From Alisma plantago-aquatica (taxonomy: Eukaryota > Streptophyta > Magnoliopsida > Alismatales > Alismataceae): a DNA stretch of 64,000 bases. The stretch is from the NCBI GenBank assembly GCA_963693085.1, contig OY856409.1, positions 1,535,061,072 to 1,535,125,071 of the forward strand, given 5' to 3'. This document shows positions 34,501-47,059 of the stretch, piece after piece. A model generated the notes under the pieces. The model saw nothing but the letters and a program-made list of their open reading frames with translations. It made no database searches and was not told the origin of the DNA. Each line of letters starts with the position of its first letter. Position 1 is the first letter of the stretch. Made by a program: the position numbers and the translations under genes.

Positions 34501-35544
34501 GGCAAAGATAAACTAATACCTCCAACTGTGGTGGCAGCAACTCTTGCTCCATTAGCAACCCGCAGCTTGACTTGGCCCTTTCGTAAAGGCTTACTTCTTA
34601 TCAGATTCTGCATATTAGAACATATGTGAGATCCACATCCGGTATCCAGTACCCATGATGAAGAAGTATTTAAGTTTATCTCAATAACGTATATACCTGA
34701 AGTGGAGATCTCTATCCCCTACTTCTTCTTCCTCAGTTCCTCCTGGTAGAGAGGACAGTTTCTTTTCCAATGTCCAGGCTGGTGACAATGGTGACAACTG
34801 CCTTCTTTGGAGATCCCACCTTTAGCTTTGAGCACAGATGACTTTGGCTTCTACCCGGCTTTAGAACTTTCTTAGCCTTGCCTTTGACTTTTGACCTTCC
34901 CTTTGCCTTGCTGATCACCATCATAGACTTGGGCTTGTCTTTCTTCATTTGTGCTTCACCTGTCCTGAACATGCCTAACAATTCTGACAACGGCTTGTCA
35001 AAATTGTTCATGTTGTAGTTCATGACAAAATGATTATATGATTCAGGCATCGATTGTAGAATCACATCAGTGACCAACTCTTGACCTAGGGGAAATCCCA
35101 GCTTGGATAGACTTTCCACGTACCCAATCAAGGTGAGTATATGGGTGCCAACTGAGTCTCCCTCTTTCATCTTGCTTTTTAAAAAGCCTTTGAGACATCA
35201 TATCTCTCCTGTCTTGCTTGATGTTGATACATGTTCTTGAGATGTGTTACCATCTTCATGACATTCATGTTCTCATGTTGCTCTTGCAACTCATAGTTCA
35301 TTGAGCACAACATCATGCACTTGACATCCACGGAATCATCAAGGTGCTTCTTGTAAGCATCCTTTTCAACCTTGGGCGCATTTACGGCGGGCTCCTCTGG
35401 CTCTGGTGTTTCAAGGACATAGAGCTTACGCTCATGTGTGAGAACAATTCTCAGCGTCCTAAACCAGTTTTGAATGTTGGTTCCGGTAAGTTTGTCCTTC
35501 TCAAGGACCGATCGCAATGAGAAAATGTGAGTGTTGGTTGCCAT
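31588..35544 (-). pseudogene. Copia gag-pol polyprotein, several lesions
   Basis: Gag starts MATNTHIFSLRSVLEKDKL at 35,544 (preferred over an in-frame upstream ATG at 35,586 because it fits copia gags). A zinc knuckle of type C-X2-C-X4-H-X4-C lies near 34,780, in another frame. The protease shows LDTGCGSHIC near 34,640. Integrase has the HHCC segment ending CEACLLGK, then THTDD-like and GVSERRNRTLLDM catalytic-core motifs (34,300-33,620). Reverse transcriptase has IWQMDVKIAFLNG and LYVDDILF (near 32,560), and RNase H has GYTDASFQTD and TEAKYIAAS. Breaks: about 35,175, about 34,850, a stop near 34,720, about 33,955, and two between 33,580 and 33,440. The RT-RNase H part (31,588-33,441) is one intact 617-codon frame. 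Confidence 0.92.
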
Positions 35545-36344
35545 TTGATTGCTACAAAAGAAAAATTTGCATTTAGTCCAAAACATTTTGACTTGTAAAG
35601 ATTTGATAAACGAGATTAATTAGGCCTTTAATTAATTACGCTCCCACTATTTTATTCAAATTGATAGCCCTCACTATCAACTTGGAAGATTGCAACGCAC
35701 AACCTTCTAGTGAACCAAGACACAAAATAATTGGATCAATGCCCAGCCAACGCTGGCGTCAAAGACCAAATACTAAGGTAGGCAACTTTTACCAATCGCA
35801 TCATATGCAACTCTTGGATAGATGATCATGCACAACTCCTTTCCATGATGCATCTGTGTGCCTCTAGGTACTTGATCCTATCAAGGTTCCCTAGTTAAGT
35901 CCAACCCATAAGTCAACACGATGAGTGTGAACCATACAGAGGCAGACTCACACACCCACCATCACACTTCCACGAGATAGACAGTGTACCACGCGGAGGC
36001 GTGCCCACACATAGTCGATCAAGCTTTTCATGTGTGTTGCTTTATGGAAGGCAACTAAAACTTAATATTATTAATTGAGGGGTTTTATTAATACATATAC
36101 ATATCCAAACACCACATACTTATAGTATGTATCATATACTACTATATCCACAACCACAAACGATAGACATGCAATCACAAACACAAATACATCGGTTATG
36201 GCCATACTATTATAATCCTTTGGAGCAACAAAGGATTACGGTACACCTATGGTCTTATGCATCTCATGCAACACCTGTGAATCAACATGTAAGCATGTAA
36301 TGATCAACAATACAATGAACAACTTCATGGATGCTTCGTGAGGT

Positions 36345-36485
36345 TGGAACTTCGAGTTGCTTCTTGGAATTGGATCTTCTTGTTGCTTCTCCATGGACGG
36401 TCCTTGGAGTTGGACCTTCAGGTTGCTTCTTAGAATTGGATCTTCATGGTGCTTCTCCATGGACACTCCTTGGAGTTGGATCTTC
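36345..36485. repeat. 66-bp tandem repeat in the copia leader
   Basis: Just over two copies of a 66-bp unit containing CTTGGAGTTGGA, GTTGCTTCTTGGAATTGG and TGCTTCTCCATGGAC. The length is a multiple of three and it stays open on both strands, but no homologous protein is recognised. Confidence 0.8.
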
Positions 36486-36905
36486 AAGTGGCCTCCTTAC
36501 ATCAAGTTTACAAAAACTAAAACTAATCCTATCTCTGTTACATCATATGAGTACAAATATAAAAGGAAAGAATTAATTACACTTTGAAATAAGAGATGAG
36601 GCTCGGGATGCTAGCCGAATACTTTATACAAAGGATCCATATATAACCATTATACATCCATAGAATTCACAAACAAAAATATCCACAAGATTGACATCCA
36701 CATTTTACTCACAACATTCACAAAAGGGGATATTAGGCCATAACCGTGCATGCACTCACCACATAAAATAGATTTTAAAAGCGACGTGTATGGTATTATA
36801 GGTATATCTACATATACGTATATACATATTAAAATTGCAGTACTTTAATGCGGGACATTCCCCATTAAATAATTTTTTGACTCCCACATAGACTATATGG
36901 GGTAC

Positions 36906-36990
36906 ACAGGGGCAGCGCCCCTATGCGGGGAGGCCGCCCCTGTGCGGGGAGGCTGCCCCTCGCAGGGTCTCAGGGGAAGAGCCCCTGAAA
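36906..36990 (-). repeat. GC-rich hairpin-forming repeats in the copia leader
   Basis: Three approximate 19-bp units of the type GGGGCGGCCTCCCCGCA on the element strand. Each can fold on itself because GGGGC and GCCCC or GGGGAGG and CCTCCCC pair. They are followed by an AGGGG/CCCCT pair. This is the most GC-rich spot of the element. Confidence 0.7.
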
Positions 36991-37204
36991 GGTCTACGGA
37001 ATTTACTTCCGTGCACTTAGGAAAATCACTATTTTCCATAGTCGACCCCGTCCAAAACGTCAAAAACAATAGCATGCGGCGTATGTGGAATTAGGTTTAG
37101 ATTTGCACATTAGCAGGTTTAATTCGCATCATATGCAACATAAAAATAGTAAACAGCAATTCGATCATATCGAAACAAATCTAAATACGTGGTAGATTGA
37201 CGTT

Positions 37205-37216
37205 GCTCTGATACCA
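37205..37216 (-). promoter_or_regulatory. Copia primer binding site (initiator Met-tRNA)
   Basis: On the element strand, TGGTATCAGAGC, one base after the 5' LTR end (...CCCTACA). It matches the 3' end complement of plant initiator Met-tRNA. Confidence 0.95.
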
Positions 37217-37217
37217 C

Positions 37218-37927
37218 TGTAGGGTTTTGTGGAGAAAACATGTGCGGCGGAAGCAACAAAATCCACGCAACCCGAAACAGGATCTCGTCGACAACAACGT
37301 ATTTGGAAAGAGTGTTTGCGGGATATACCTTATCGTGGAGCAAGTCTGGTGATGTCTAGCTGCACAACGGTGCAACGCAGCTTGTCTACGCGGACGGAAC
37401 TTCTCTCCCATTCGTTGTCGCAGGTTGATCCAGCGGTGCTCCTTTGCGGCAGTAATGTCCGCCGCTCGTAGCGTGTACAGGTGGTCGTCGACGTCCTCCG
37501 AACGCAGGCGTCAATGCATCTGCTTCTCTACTCCGTCCACGCGGATGGACGGAACTCCACGTCACGCTTCTCAAACCGGTGGGAAGGAGTGTGTCTCTGC
37601 GGCGGCGTGCTAGCAGCGCGTTTCCCTCCTTTCTCTCCTAAGGACGATGACGGCTAGGGTTTACGTGCGTGAGCGTAAACGGAAAAGCTTCTCTCAATAT
37701 CTTGTATAGATATCGGCCGTCAATCCTCCTTTAAACAGGATACGAAGGGAAATAGGGTTTCCTAAACCCATCGATAAACAGTAACATTGCGTTAATTAAA
37801 ACACTCATGGATTAATTATAATATTCCGGAATTCATTAATTAACCAAATAGTTGCATTAATTGATTAATTAATATCCGACTCCATGCAATCACTTGGGAT
37901 GGATCTATGGGCATATAAATACCAACA
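37218..37927 (-). repeat. Copia 5' LTR, 710 bp
   Basis: Starts TGTTGGTATTTATATG and ends ACCCTACA on the element strand. The central part is GC-rich (rich in CGTC/GACG), with AT-rich outer parts. The two small open frames that recur in both LTRs (such as 37,425-37,613 and 29,925-30,116) come from this GC-rich part and are not called genes. Confidence 0.93.
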
Positions 37928-40577
37928 ACTCCTATACTAGGTTATTTTGATTTTCATATTGCTAAATTATAGTTGAATATAAGCACTTAGGAATATAGAT
38001 TTGATCATATGTTCTATCAAACCTATCTTTGGGTCTGTTATGTTGTCTATGTTGGATGTTTGTGAGATTGATCTTGTCGTTTGTCTGTTCTGAGAAGTGG
38101 GGAAGAGTTGGAGTTCATTCGATTATTGATGAAGGAGTCAAGTGCGAGCTTTGCGGGAGTTGGTTGAACCTTGTGCACTTCTGGGATCCCAACTACCCCT
38201 TTGAGTTGTTGATGGCTAGATTCAAGATATCAATCTCCCCTTTTCTGGTGTATCTCCATTCCCATGGTAGCAGTGTGGTTGGGAAGAAGGAGAAGACGAG
38301 GGTATGAAATCTAGATGATGCAAGGAGAAGGGATTCCCAAAACTCTTTGGGAGACTAGCATGTGATATTAAGAATGAATTGCAGTCGGTAAACTATGTCT
38401 CCAAGGATGTATGATGGTGAAAGGGGATGGTGGTGTAGGTGTCCCAGTCTCTTGTATATGTCTCATTTGTGTTAGGTTGTGCAGTGATCCCTTCGCATAC
38501 AATTCTAGCCCTTGAGCAACATAGGAGCACCGAGCAACCTCTTATGGGGAGGGGGGTAGTCACTTAGCTATATTGAGAACCTTAGCCCTATCTAAGGAGC
38601 CAAGGGGTCATATGGTTTTCTAGAGCTTCATTGAAGCATGTGGATGCTTGCCAACGACGTAGTGTGGTGGTTGGTGATTGTGATGATCATCCCTGAGCTC
38701 GTCATCTGTCACCATGGGGAGATGATCGTAGTGTTGGATCTATGGGTACCTTCACCCCCATAAAAGACTTCAAAATAGTTTATAGCATGAGGGTAGAGCC
38801 TCCTAAATCCTCAGTGGGGCAAGGCAAGTGTCTGAGAAGAAACCCTCGATTCACGCCAACCTAATTTGTTGTGCCCTTCCAACCAAGATGCATCTCGATG
38901 CTTTGCATCTCTATCATATGTGAAGATCCCTCATAGTAGTTCCCCTAATGACCATGAAGCTTTGACAAGCTTCATCTCACGATGGAAGGGCTAGATGGGG
39001 AAGAGAGAGCTCACTGGAGTCCCACTGGGAGTCAGTGCTCACACAAATCAGAGAAACGGGCTGCATGTGTGATAGAGTATGCGTGACTAGGATGTGCGGC
39101 CAGGTCATTGGGTTAGAGGGCTCGTGGATCTACCCAGTAGATCCAGTTCAATTATCTGAAAGGTATTTTATCTCTTCAAAAATCTAATTAATTCCATAAT
39201 ATTTGATAATTCATGAGAAATAGATCCCATGGCCAATAATTTCCCCAAAAATATCCTTAGACTCAGAAAAATTCTCTCTAACTTATGAAACCTCTAAATC
39301 AGACCTTTAAAATATTGATATTGATGAGTGTAATTTACAAGATGATGTTTCATTTTAGAATGTAAGTGGTATAATAAATGCTACCTATTTGAGATAAATC
39401 CTAAAAAAATTGACTTTGAACCATATTGTCGTGAGGAAACTTAATTGGATGCATATCTGAATATAATTTCAAAATATTTGGTCTTTTCTGTTAATGCACA
39501 TTTAGATGCTTTAAACCTCATATTAATTCTAGAAAATAAATCAAGCATTAGAAAATTATGAAAATTGAACCAGACCCTAAAAATGGCAATCTAATTATTT
39601 TACAAATACTAGAGACACATTTCATATTAGTAATGCCTAGATTTGATCTAAACCCTCAACTGGACCTAAATACCATTAATTATGGTGAACCTTCTATTAA
39701 TGATTATGAATTGTTATTAATCAGGTGATGACCAGAGATGGTAGATGATCAAGGATAACTTAAGAATCAATGAACTCAAGTATGTGGATATAAGTATAAG
39801 ACTAGTTTTTGCTGGATGATATAACTATGAATACTTTCTTGCATTTATTTCCATAAACTTGCTTGCATGTATATATATTATGGTACTCCTCTTCCTTAAA
39901 CATTAGAACATTAAAGAAAGAAAATGGAATGTAGTTACCGATGGTTCATTAATCTCCCTATTAGAGAGGGAAAATATTAACATTGACTAGCACCTCCCTA
40001 ATGGTACAAGGTACGCAGGGAGATCTCTAATGGTACAAGGTACGCAGGAATAGGACCCAATAATATAAGTTTTGATTGTGCTAAGTCCACCATAGTAATA
40101 CATGTCCATGGAAATGTGATTAATAACTCGGGTTTACCTGATTCTCCTCCTTAAATAATATTTTCATTTTCTTTTCTTCTTTCTTTGTCAATATAATATT
40201 AATATATTTTCAATCATGTACCAACTTTATGTTAATTTGTTGTTTCACGTAGTTTCTAAGTTTAGAGCTAGCATGGGATAAAGCATGGAAAGTGAGTAGT
40301 GTTCAGGTTGTACCTATTATGCAGATCTTGTTAGCATGCATGTTCATAAACTATAGAATTTTTAATCAATGTGTAATTGTAGATCGTGTCGTAAGAAGCC
40401 ACCTTGTAATAATTTTCATGTTGAATGTTGAGAAATGTAATGGTGAATGCTTTTAGTGAATGTTCATGTATGCGCAAATTGCTTCCGCAACACTTTTTGA
40501 TACAACTGCCTAACATTTTTAGATTTGTCATCTCGTGCCTTCTAAGTCTCGAGATGGCAGAATCTGGGGATGTTACA

Positions 40578-42510
40578 GTTGGTATTAGAGTATGAACAAT
40601 AGTTATGCCTTCAAATTGCTCACCATGAAACACAAAACTAAATTTCACTTTTCACTTTAAACCCTAAAAACTTAGTAAGTTGTTAGTAACTAGGTTTGGA
40701 CAAGTGTGTGAAACCCCTTGCATATAGAGCTCGTATGTATAGGGTAGCTATACTAGTCTACACCTTGTTCTCACAATTTCACTAGGTGACATGACACTGG
40801 ACTGTCTACAGTGTATGGGACACTCGTTTCGTTGAATTGGTTTTGTTTTCCAATGGGATGGAGCCTCTCCAACTTTCTCTGACGTCCGTCTTCTCATGAA
40901 AAAAACTATATACTATTTTATTATATATATGTAAATATGAAACATGTCCCTCACACTGTAGTTAGTGTTCATGCAACCTAAGTGAAAGGAGTGACATCAA
41001 TCGAGAAGAGAAAGTAGTCTAGATTAGATGTCTATAGCCTTATTGAGATATGTGATACATAGAGTAGATGATAGAATGATAGTTGATATGAGCATGGATG
41101 ATCTAATCTCAGTTATACCTCTAATGGTGTAAGTTGCTTTATATGGATTTAAGTTGTATATGAGATGAATCCAATTTTGAAGATTCTAAGCTAAGTCTTG
41201 ATGATGAAAGTACATTCCCTTTACTTAAGATGAGTTAAGTTAAGATAAAGTTGAATATGCATGAGTGTCAAGCTCTTTTACAAAGGAGTACCTCCAATGT
41301 TAGGATAAGATACATGGTGAAATCTAGCGAGAGTGAGACCCACAAGGAGAGGGTCATAGGACATACCCTATAATATATAAAAAATATGATATATATGTGA
41401 AATGATGTGTCCTAAGATGGGTTGCTCTTGAGTAGATGCATTGAATCTTTCTGCATGATTCCTCTCTTGATATAAATACTAGATGTGAGAGTGGGGTAAA
41501 AAATGTAATGGGTAGAAGACCCAACCATTATGAGATGATCAATCCTTTGACGAAGTTAGATCCTATCTTGAGTGACTTATGTTTGTGAGACTCATGATTA
41601 GCTTCAAGTGAGGTGATATATGAAACTATGGTTCAAAGAGTAAAATGCCTTGTACTTAAGATACTCGTAAATGTTGTTCCTTCCACTTCTCTTTCTTAAT
41701 ATATGATACTAAAACCTAACTTGATCTATATGGATGATTTATTTATGAGGAGTCACTCGTATAAGCTTGACCTATTCTATATTTCCTTCCTATATCATGC
41801 ATGTAATATTCATGTTTGAAATCATGATAAGCTTGATTTAGTATATTCTCTTTCCCTTCATATCATACATGAAATATATAAGTTTGAAATCATGATCCTG
41901 AAATTAAGAAACTCTTTGAATCATAGAATACATGATCATAAAATGTAGTTCTTAACCTCAAATGTTCTAAATAGACGTTTCTAGATTGACAACAACCCTC
42001 ATAATGGGGTGAAACCCTAACATTCAAGCATACAAAGTAAGCACCTCTCAAATGCTGAAATCCTAGTATGATATTGATCACAAACCACGTTAAAGATGTT
42101 AAGTTTGACAATTTCAATAAATAACAACATAGAACCTTGACATCACCATATGATTAGTAGGGTGAAATATGAACCTTTGAGTGGTACTATCTTAACCTCA
42201 TGTGTACGAGTAAAACCCTTATCCTTAAGGGACTATGAGGATGTAAATCCTAAAATATAAGAATGTCATGTGATGACTAAGAAAGTAAGTTGTGCTATGA
42301 TTCCTAAAAAAATGATTCTTCCTCCTACATAAGGTGGGGTGGGTACACCCTAGATGCTCTAAATCCTACGGTGCAACTTTGGGTGCATGTAGAGCTATAA
42401 CAACCTTGGCACCAAGAAGCGGTGCCTATATGAAGCTAAACTCCTTGATATCACCTTGAGTATAAATCATTTGAATTTGGAGGATGAAATTACTTATAAG
42501 GTGGGGTGAA
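40578..42510 (+). other. Internal region of the LARD-like element, no gag-pol
   Basis: A primer site, TGGTATTAGAG at about 40,580-40,590, resembles the Met-tRNA site TGGTATCAGAG with one change. Near the right end are GGAGGATGAAATT and a polypurine tract, ATAAGGTGGGGTGA (about 42,496-42,509), directly before the 3' LTR. The 1.9 kb between has no coding motif on either strand. Confidence 0.8.
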
Positions 42511-45256
42511 TGTGAAGACCCTGAATTTAGGGTTTTGATACCTAATCATATATTTGAATGTATACCTAGAGCAAAATGTTCTAAGGAAGAATCGTGAAGT
42601 GTGACTTGGTAAACAAAACTAATCACTTATTTATATCTAATGCTAGGAGTTAAGTGAGATTCATTGGAGTTGCAGTAGCAATTTTTGTTAGAAGGAAGTT
42701 TAATGATGATCAATGACAGTTCAATTTTGATGATGCAATGATGCTCCTATACTAGATTGTTTTGATTTTCATATTGCTAAATGATTGTTAAATATAAGCA
42801 CCTAGGAATATAGTTTTGATTGTACGTTCTATCAAGCCTATCTTTGGGTCTGTCACATTAGCTCTGTTGGATGTTTTGCATGGCTAATCTTATCGTTTGT
42901 GTATTCTGAGAAGTGGGGAAGAGTTGTCGTTCATTCGATTATTGATGGAGTCAAATGTGAGCTTTGTGGGAGTTTAGTTGAACTTGCCGCACTTTTGGGA
43001 CCCCAGCAACCCCTCTCAGTTGTTGATGGCTAGATTCAGGATATCAACCTCCCCTTTTGCGGTGTATCTCCACTCCCATGACAACTGTAGGGATGGGAAG
43101 AAGGAGAAGAAGAGGGTAAGAAATCTAGATGATGCAAAGAGAAGGGATTCGCAAAACTCTGAGGGAGACTAGCGTGTGATATTGAGAATGAATTGCAGTC
43201 GGTAAACTCTTGTCTCCAGGGAGGTAGGATGGCGATCGGGGATGGTGGTGTAGGTGTGTCCCAGTGAGATTGAGAACCTTAGCCCTATCTGAGAAGCCAA
43301 GGTGTCGGATGGTTTCCTAGAGCTCCATTGAAGCATGTGGTTGCTTGCGAACGACACTGTGTGGTGGCTGGTGAGTGTGACGATGAGCCCAGAGCTTGTC
43401 ATCTGTGTCCATGGGGAGATGATCGTAGCACTAGATTTGTGGGTACCTCCACCCCCAGAAAAGACTTCAGAGCAATTCAGAGCATGAAGGCAGAACCTCC
43501 TGAATCCTTGGTGGGGCGAGGCGAATGCTGAAGAAGAAACCCCCAATTCACACCAACCTTCTCCGTCGTGCCCTTCCGACCATGATGCATCTCGAAGCTT
43601 TGCATCTCTATCAGATGTGAAGATCCCCCGTAGCAGTTCCTGTAATAACCACGAAGCTTTGACAAGCTTCATCTCACGATGGAAGGGCCAAATGTGGAAG
43701 AGAGAGCTCGTCAGAGTCCCACCCGGCGGCGACGCTCACACAAATCAGAGAAATGGGCCGCATGTGTGATAGAGAATGTGTGAGACCAGGATGTGCGGTC
43801 GGGTCAGCGGGTTAGAGGGATCGCGGATCTACCCAGTAGATCTGGTTCAATTATCTGAAAGGTATTTTATCTCTTCAAAAATCTAATTAATTCCATAATA
43901 TTTGATAATTCATGAAAAATAGGTCCCATGACCAATAATTTCCCAAAAATATCCTTTGATTCAGAAAATTTCTCTCTATCTTATGAAACCTCTAAATTAG
44001 ACCTTTAAAATAATAATATTGATGGGTTTAATTTACAAGATGATGTTTCATTTTAGAATGTAAGTGGTATAATAATTCTACCCATTTGAGACAAATTCTC
44101 GAAAAATTGACATTGAACAATATTTTTGTGAGGATACTTAATATGGACTCGGATCTGATTATAATTTCAAAATATTTGGCCTTTCCCATTAGTGCACATT
44201 TATATGCTTTAACCCTCATTTTATTCTATAAAATAGACCAAGCATAAAAAAATTATGAAAATTGAACCAGACCCTAAAAATGACATTCTAATCAGTATAA
44301 AAATACCAGAGACATATTTTAGATTAGTAACACCTAGATTTAATCTAAACCCTAAATTGGACCTAAATACCATGAATTATGGTGAACCTTCTATTAATGA
44401 TCATTAATTGTTATTAATCAGGTGATGACCAGAGATGGTAGATGATCAAGAATATGTTAATAATATCTAAACTTAGGTATGTGGATATAAGTATAAGACT
44501 AGTGTTTACTGGATGATATAACTATGAGTACTTGGTTGTATTTATTTGCACAAACTTGCTTGTATGTATATATATTACGGTACTCCTCTGCCTTAAAAAT
44601 TAGAACATTAAAGAAAGGAAATGGAATGTAATTACTGATGGTTCATTAATCTCCCTATTAGAGTGAAAATGTATTAATGTTGACTAGCATATCCCTAATG
44701 TTACAAGGTACGCGGGAATATGGCCCAATAATATAAGTGTTGATTGTGCTAAGTCCACCATATTAATACATGTCCATTGAAATGTGATTAATGACTTGGT
44801 TTTACCTGATTATCCATCTTAAATAATGTTTTCATTTTCTTTTCTTCTTTCTTCAAGTATTTTAAATATGCCCGCATAATATTAATATATTTTCAACCAC
44901 GTACCGACTTTATGTTGATTCATTGTTTCATATATTTTATAGGCTCAGAGCTAGCATGGATAAAGGATGAGAAGTAAGCAGTGTTCAGGTTGTACCTATT
45001 TTGTAGATCTTGATTAGCATACATGTTCAAGCTTATTTAAAATTCTCTTTTCAATGTTTAATTGTAACATGTAATAAGTCGTGATGTAATTATATCCATG
45101 TTGAATGTTGAGAATGTTAAGGTGTATGTTATATTTGTATGTTCATGTATGCGTATTATGCTTCCTCATCGGTCTCTGAAACAATTAGCTAATGTTTTTG
45201 GATTTGTCCTCTCGGGCCTTCTAAATCTTGAGACGACAGAATCCAGAGACGTTACA
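42511..45256 (+). repeat. 3' LTR of the LARD-like element, uninterrupted
   Basis: 2,746 bp, TGTGAAGACCC...GACGTTACA, followed by the target duplication CCTAC. It preserves the empty copia site near 42,740. Open frames on either strand (such as 43,169-43,672 minus) are not conserved between the two LTRs and are not called. Confidence 0.9.
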
Positions 45257-45261
45257 CCTAC

Positions 45262-45894
45262 CCACTTATTTATGTCATATTTTCTACCATCAACATACTT
45301 GATCTTAAAATGTATCTAATTAAGTGTATGTGTCTATATATCTCTAACTGTTAGTGACAACTCTTATTTCCGTTCTCACCTTTGGATATTCTCGGCCGGT
45401 CATATATGTAGAGGTAACATGTTTTATCATACTTATTTTAGCACATCTATCATGCACATGTCTCATACTACATGCACTCAAAGGGAAGAGACAAGCATGA
45501 TGCGTATAACATCCTCTCTATGAAATCCCATGAGCATGTGTCCCATACCACAAACATGTCGAGTGAGAATATTTTATATACATTTCTAGAGTTTACATAA
45601 AAGTTCAAATCATCTAGACACATAACCCTATTCCATATATAAACTTGTGTTTGTTGTCTACACCTCTATTTTAGTTTATACTATCTTTCACTGACTTCTT
45701 CTAAACCTAGGGCTACTACTTCTCTTTTTGAATCTATATTCTACTCTTACATAGATACTTACAGGGTTGTATTATGTAAGAAATGTGAATTCATATGGTG
45801 GCCAACTATAATGTCGCTCTGATACCATTTTCTAACACCCTCCCTAAGTACATACATGCACATAGCAGAAGCAGCACCGAGTTATCCATAACAC
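45262..45894 (-). mobile_element. Element X: leader, primer site and start of its 5' LTR
   Basis: On the minus strand the LTR tail GGGAGGGTGTTAGA (about 45,831) is followed by TGGTATCAGAGC (45,827-45,816), a perfect initiator Met-tRNA primer site, and then by non-coding leader down to the LARD-like element. The LTR part (45,831-45,894) matches 27,202-27,265 and continues at 58,679 beyond the solo LTR Y. Confidence 0.75.
45816..45827 (-). promoter_or_regulatory. Element X primer binding site (initiator Met-tRNA)
   Basis: TGGTATCAGAGC on the minus strand, four bases inside the LTR end. It fixes the orientation of X. Confidence 0.85.
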
Positions 45895-47059
45895 ATGTTG
45901 TAAGGAGTGGGACCCACTAAAGGGACCACTCCCTACACTATAATTTTGATAACACTATACAAATACCCAAACATTCATTTGTAACATATAGATATAAGGG
46001 GAGCTAAATCGCTCTCAAAATAATATGAAAAAATAGAGCACAATATCATAGTAGTGGAAAATAAGGTTTAATTATTACATGATCCAATTATTTCTAAGAA
46101 CTTGTCCACATGGACATAAAAAGAACATAAAGGAAGCTAAGTGTAACATACCTGATCTAGAACCCTACCCTAGAGCTTTGACCTTTTGGGTTTTTCCAAA
46201 CAAGGTTGAGGTTAGGATGATCCTAATAATATAATGCATGAATAATGTGATATAATATGTCATATAATTCATTTGGCGATAATAAAATGATAAATAACCT
46301 AATTTCATGCATAATATGGTTAATGTGCCTCTAATGGGCTAGATTATATAACCCATGTAAGAAAGCCTCAAATTAAATAATAGACTTCAAATTCGTAATC
46401 TACACATCAGAATAAGCCTACATGTCAATTTTCATTTAATTTGGACCACCTCAAAATAATATGGTAAATTAGGAGAGAGAAATTACTTAAAAGATGTAAT
46501 TAATAAATAAATATAATAAATAACTCCAAAAGAGGAAAATAATGTTACATTCGTAATCTACATAATAAAATATATCTTTGTGTGAATTTTCATCCAATTA
46601 GGAGAAAGTTTGCTTAAAAGGTGAAATCAGGAGAGAGAAAGTGTATAGAACCTTCAAAATATTAAATAAATATTCAAACAACTCCAATATGTAAAATTGA
46701 CGGCAAATTTGTATCCACCACATTAAATATAACTTGTGGGTCAAGTTTCACCTAATTTGGATAATCCATGTGTCATTAATGCATCAGGAAAGAGAAACAA
46801 AGAATATATTAAATAATACATCTAAAGTTTCCAAAAGTGAAATCTAATTGGAGATTCAGAATCTACATGTTTAACTTAACTTGTGTGCCAAGTTTGGCTT
46901 AATTTGGATAATGTATGAAGCCTTAATTGAAGAAAGAAAGAAATAGGAAATAATGTGAATGTTTCACTTTAATCGAATTTGGTTTGAATAAGTATCTGTC
47001 AATTTATTGGTCACGCGAGTCTTTTTCTGCTTGCTTAATCACAGGCCCATCTTGGGTCA

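Larger units (their letters stand above)
35545..37204 (-). other. Copia 5' leader
   Basis: A 1.66-kb untranslated leader between the primer site and gag. It holds two repeats described separately: a 66-bp unit (36,345-36,485) and a GC-rich 19-bp unit (36,906-36,990). No coding frame is convincing. Such leaders normally carry the dimerisation and packaging signals. Confidence 0.65.
29721..37927 (-). mobile_element. Ty1/copia retrotransposon with 710-bp LTRs
   Basis: An 8.2-kb minus-strand element: 5' LTR 37,927-37,218, initiator Met-tRNA primer site 37,216-37,205, leader, decayed gag-pol 35,544-31,588, a 1.15-kb non-coding 3' stretch, and 3' LTR 30,430-29,721. Both LTRs are 710 bp and start TGTTGGTATTTATATG on the element strand. 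It sits in the 5' LTR of the LARD-like element, and the sister LTR shows the empty site. It is thus younger than the LARD-like element. Domain order INT before RT places it in Ty1/copia. Confidence 0.95.
29484..40577 (+). repeat. 5' LTR of the LARD-like element, split by copia
   Basis: Left part 29,484-29,720, right part 37,928-40,577. It matches 42,511-45,256 throughout. A ~150-bp stretch around 38,440-38,565 (a segment with CACTTAGCTATATTGAG) is absent from the other LTR. A CCCTAAATTTAGGG palindrome lies a few bases in from the LTR start. The open frame at 38,029-38,307 lies in the LTR and is degraded in the other copy, so it is not called a gene. Confidence 0.88.
29484..45256 (+). mobile_element. 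LARD-like LTR retrotransposon (non-coding, large LTRs)
   Basis: Two direct LTRs: 29,484-40,577, split by a copia element (about 2.88 kb without it), and 42,511-45,256 (2,746 bp). They start TGTGATGACCC/TGTGAAGACCC and end GATGTTACA/GACGTTACA. The element is flanked by CCAAC and CCTAC, a 4/5 target duplication. The internal region, 40,578-42,510, has a primer site and polypurine tract but no gag-pol. Large LTRs and a non-coding interior fit the LARD class, which would move only with proteins of a related autonomous element, probably gypsy. Confidence 0.88.

Noticed and set aside
31588..35544. Endogenous pararetrovirus or other integrated virus
   Set aside because: Integrase precedes RT, two LTRs and a Met-tRNA primer site are present, and there is no movement or coat protein motif; it is a copia retrotransposon.
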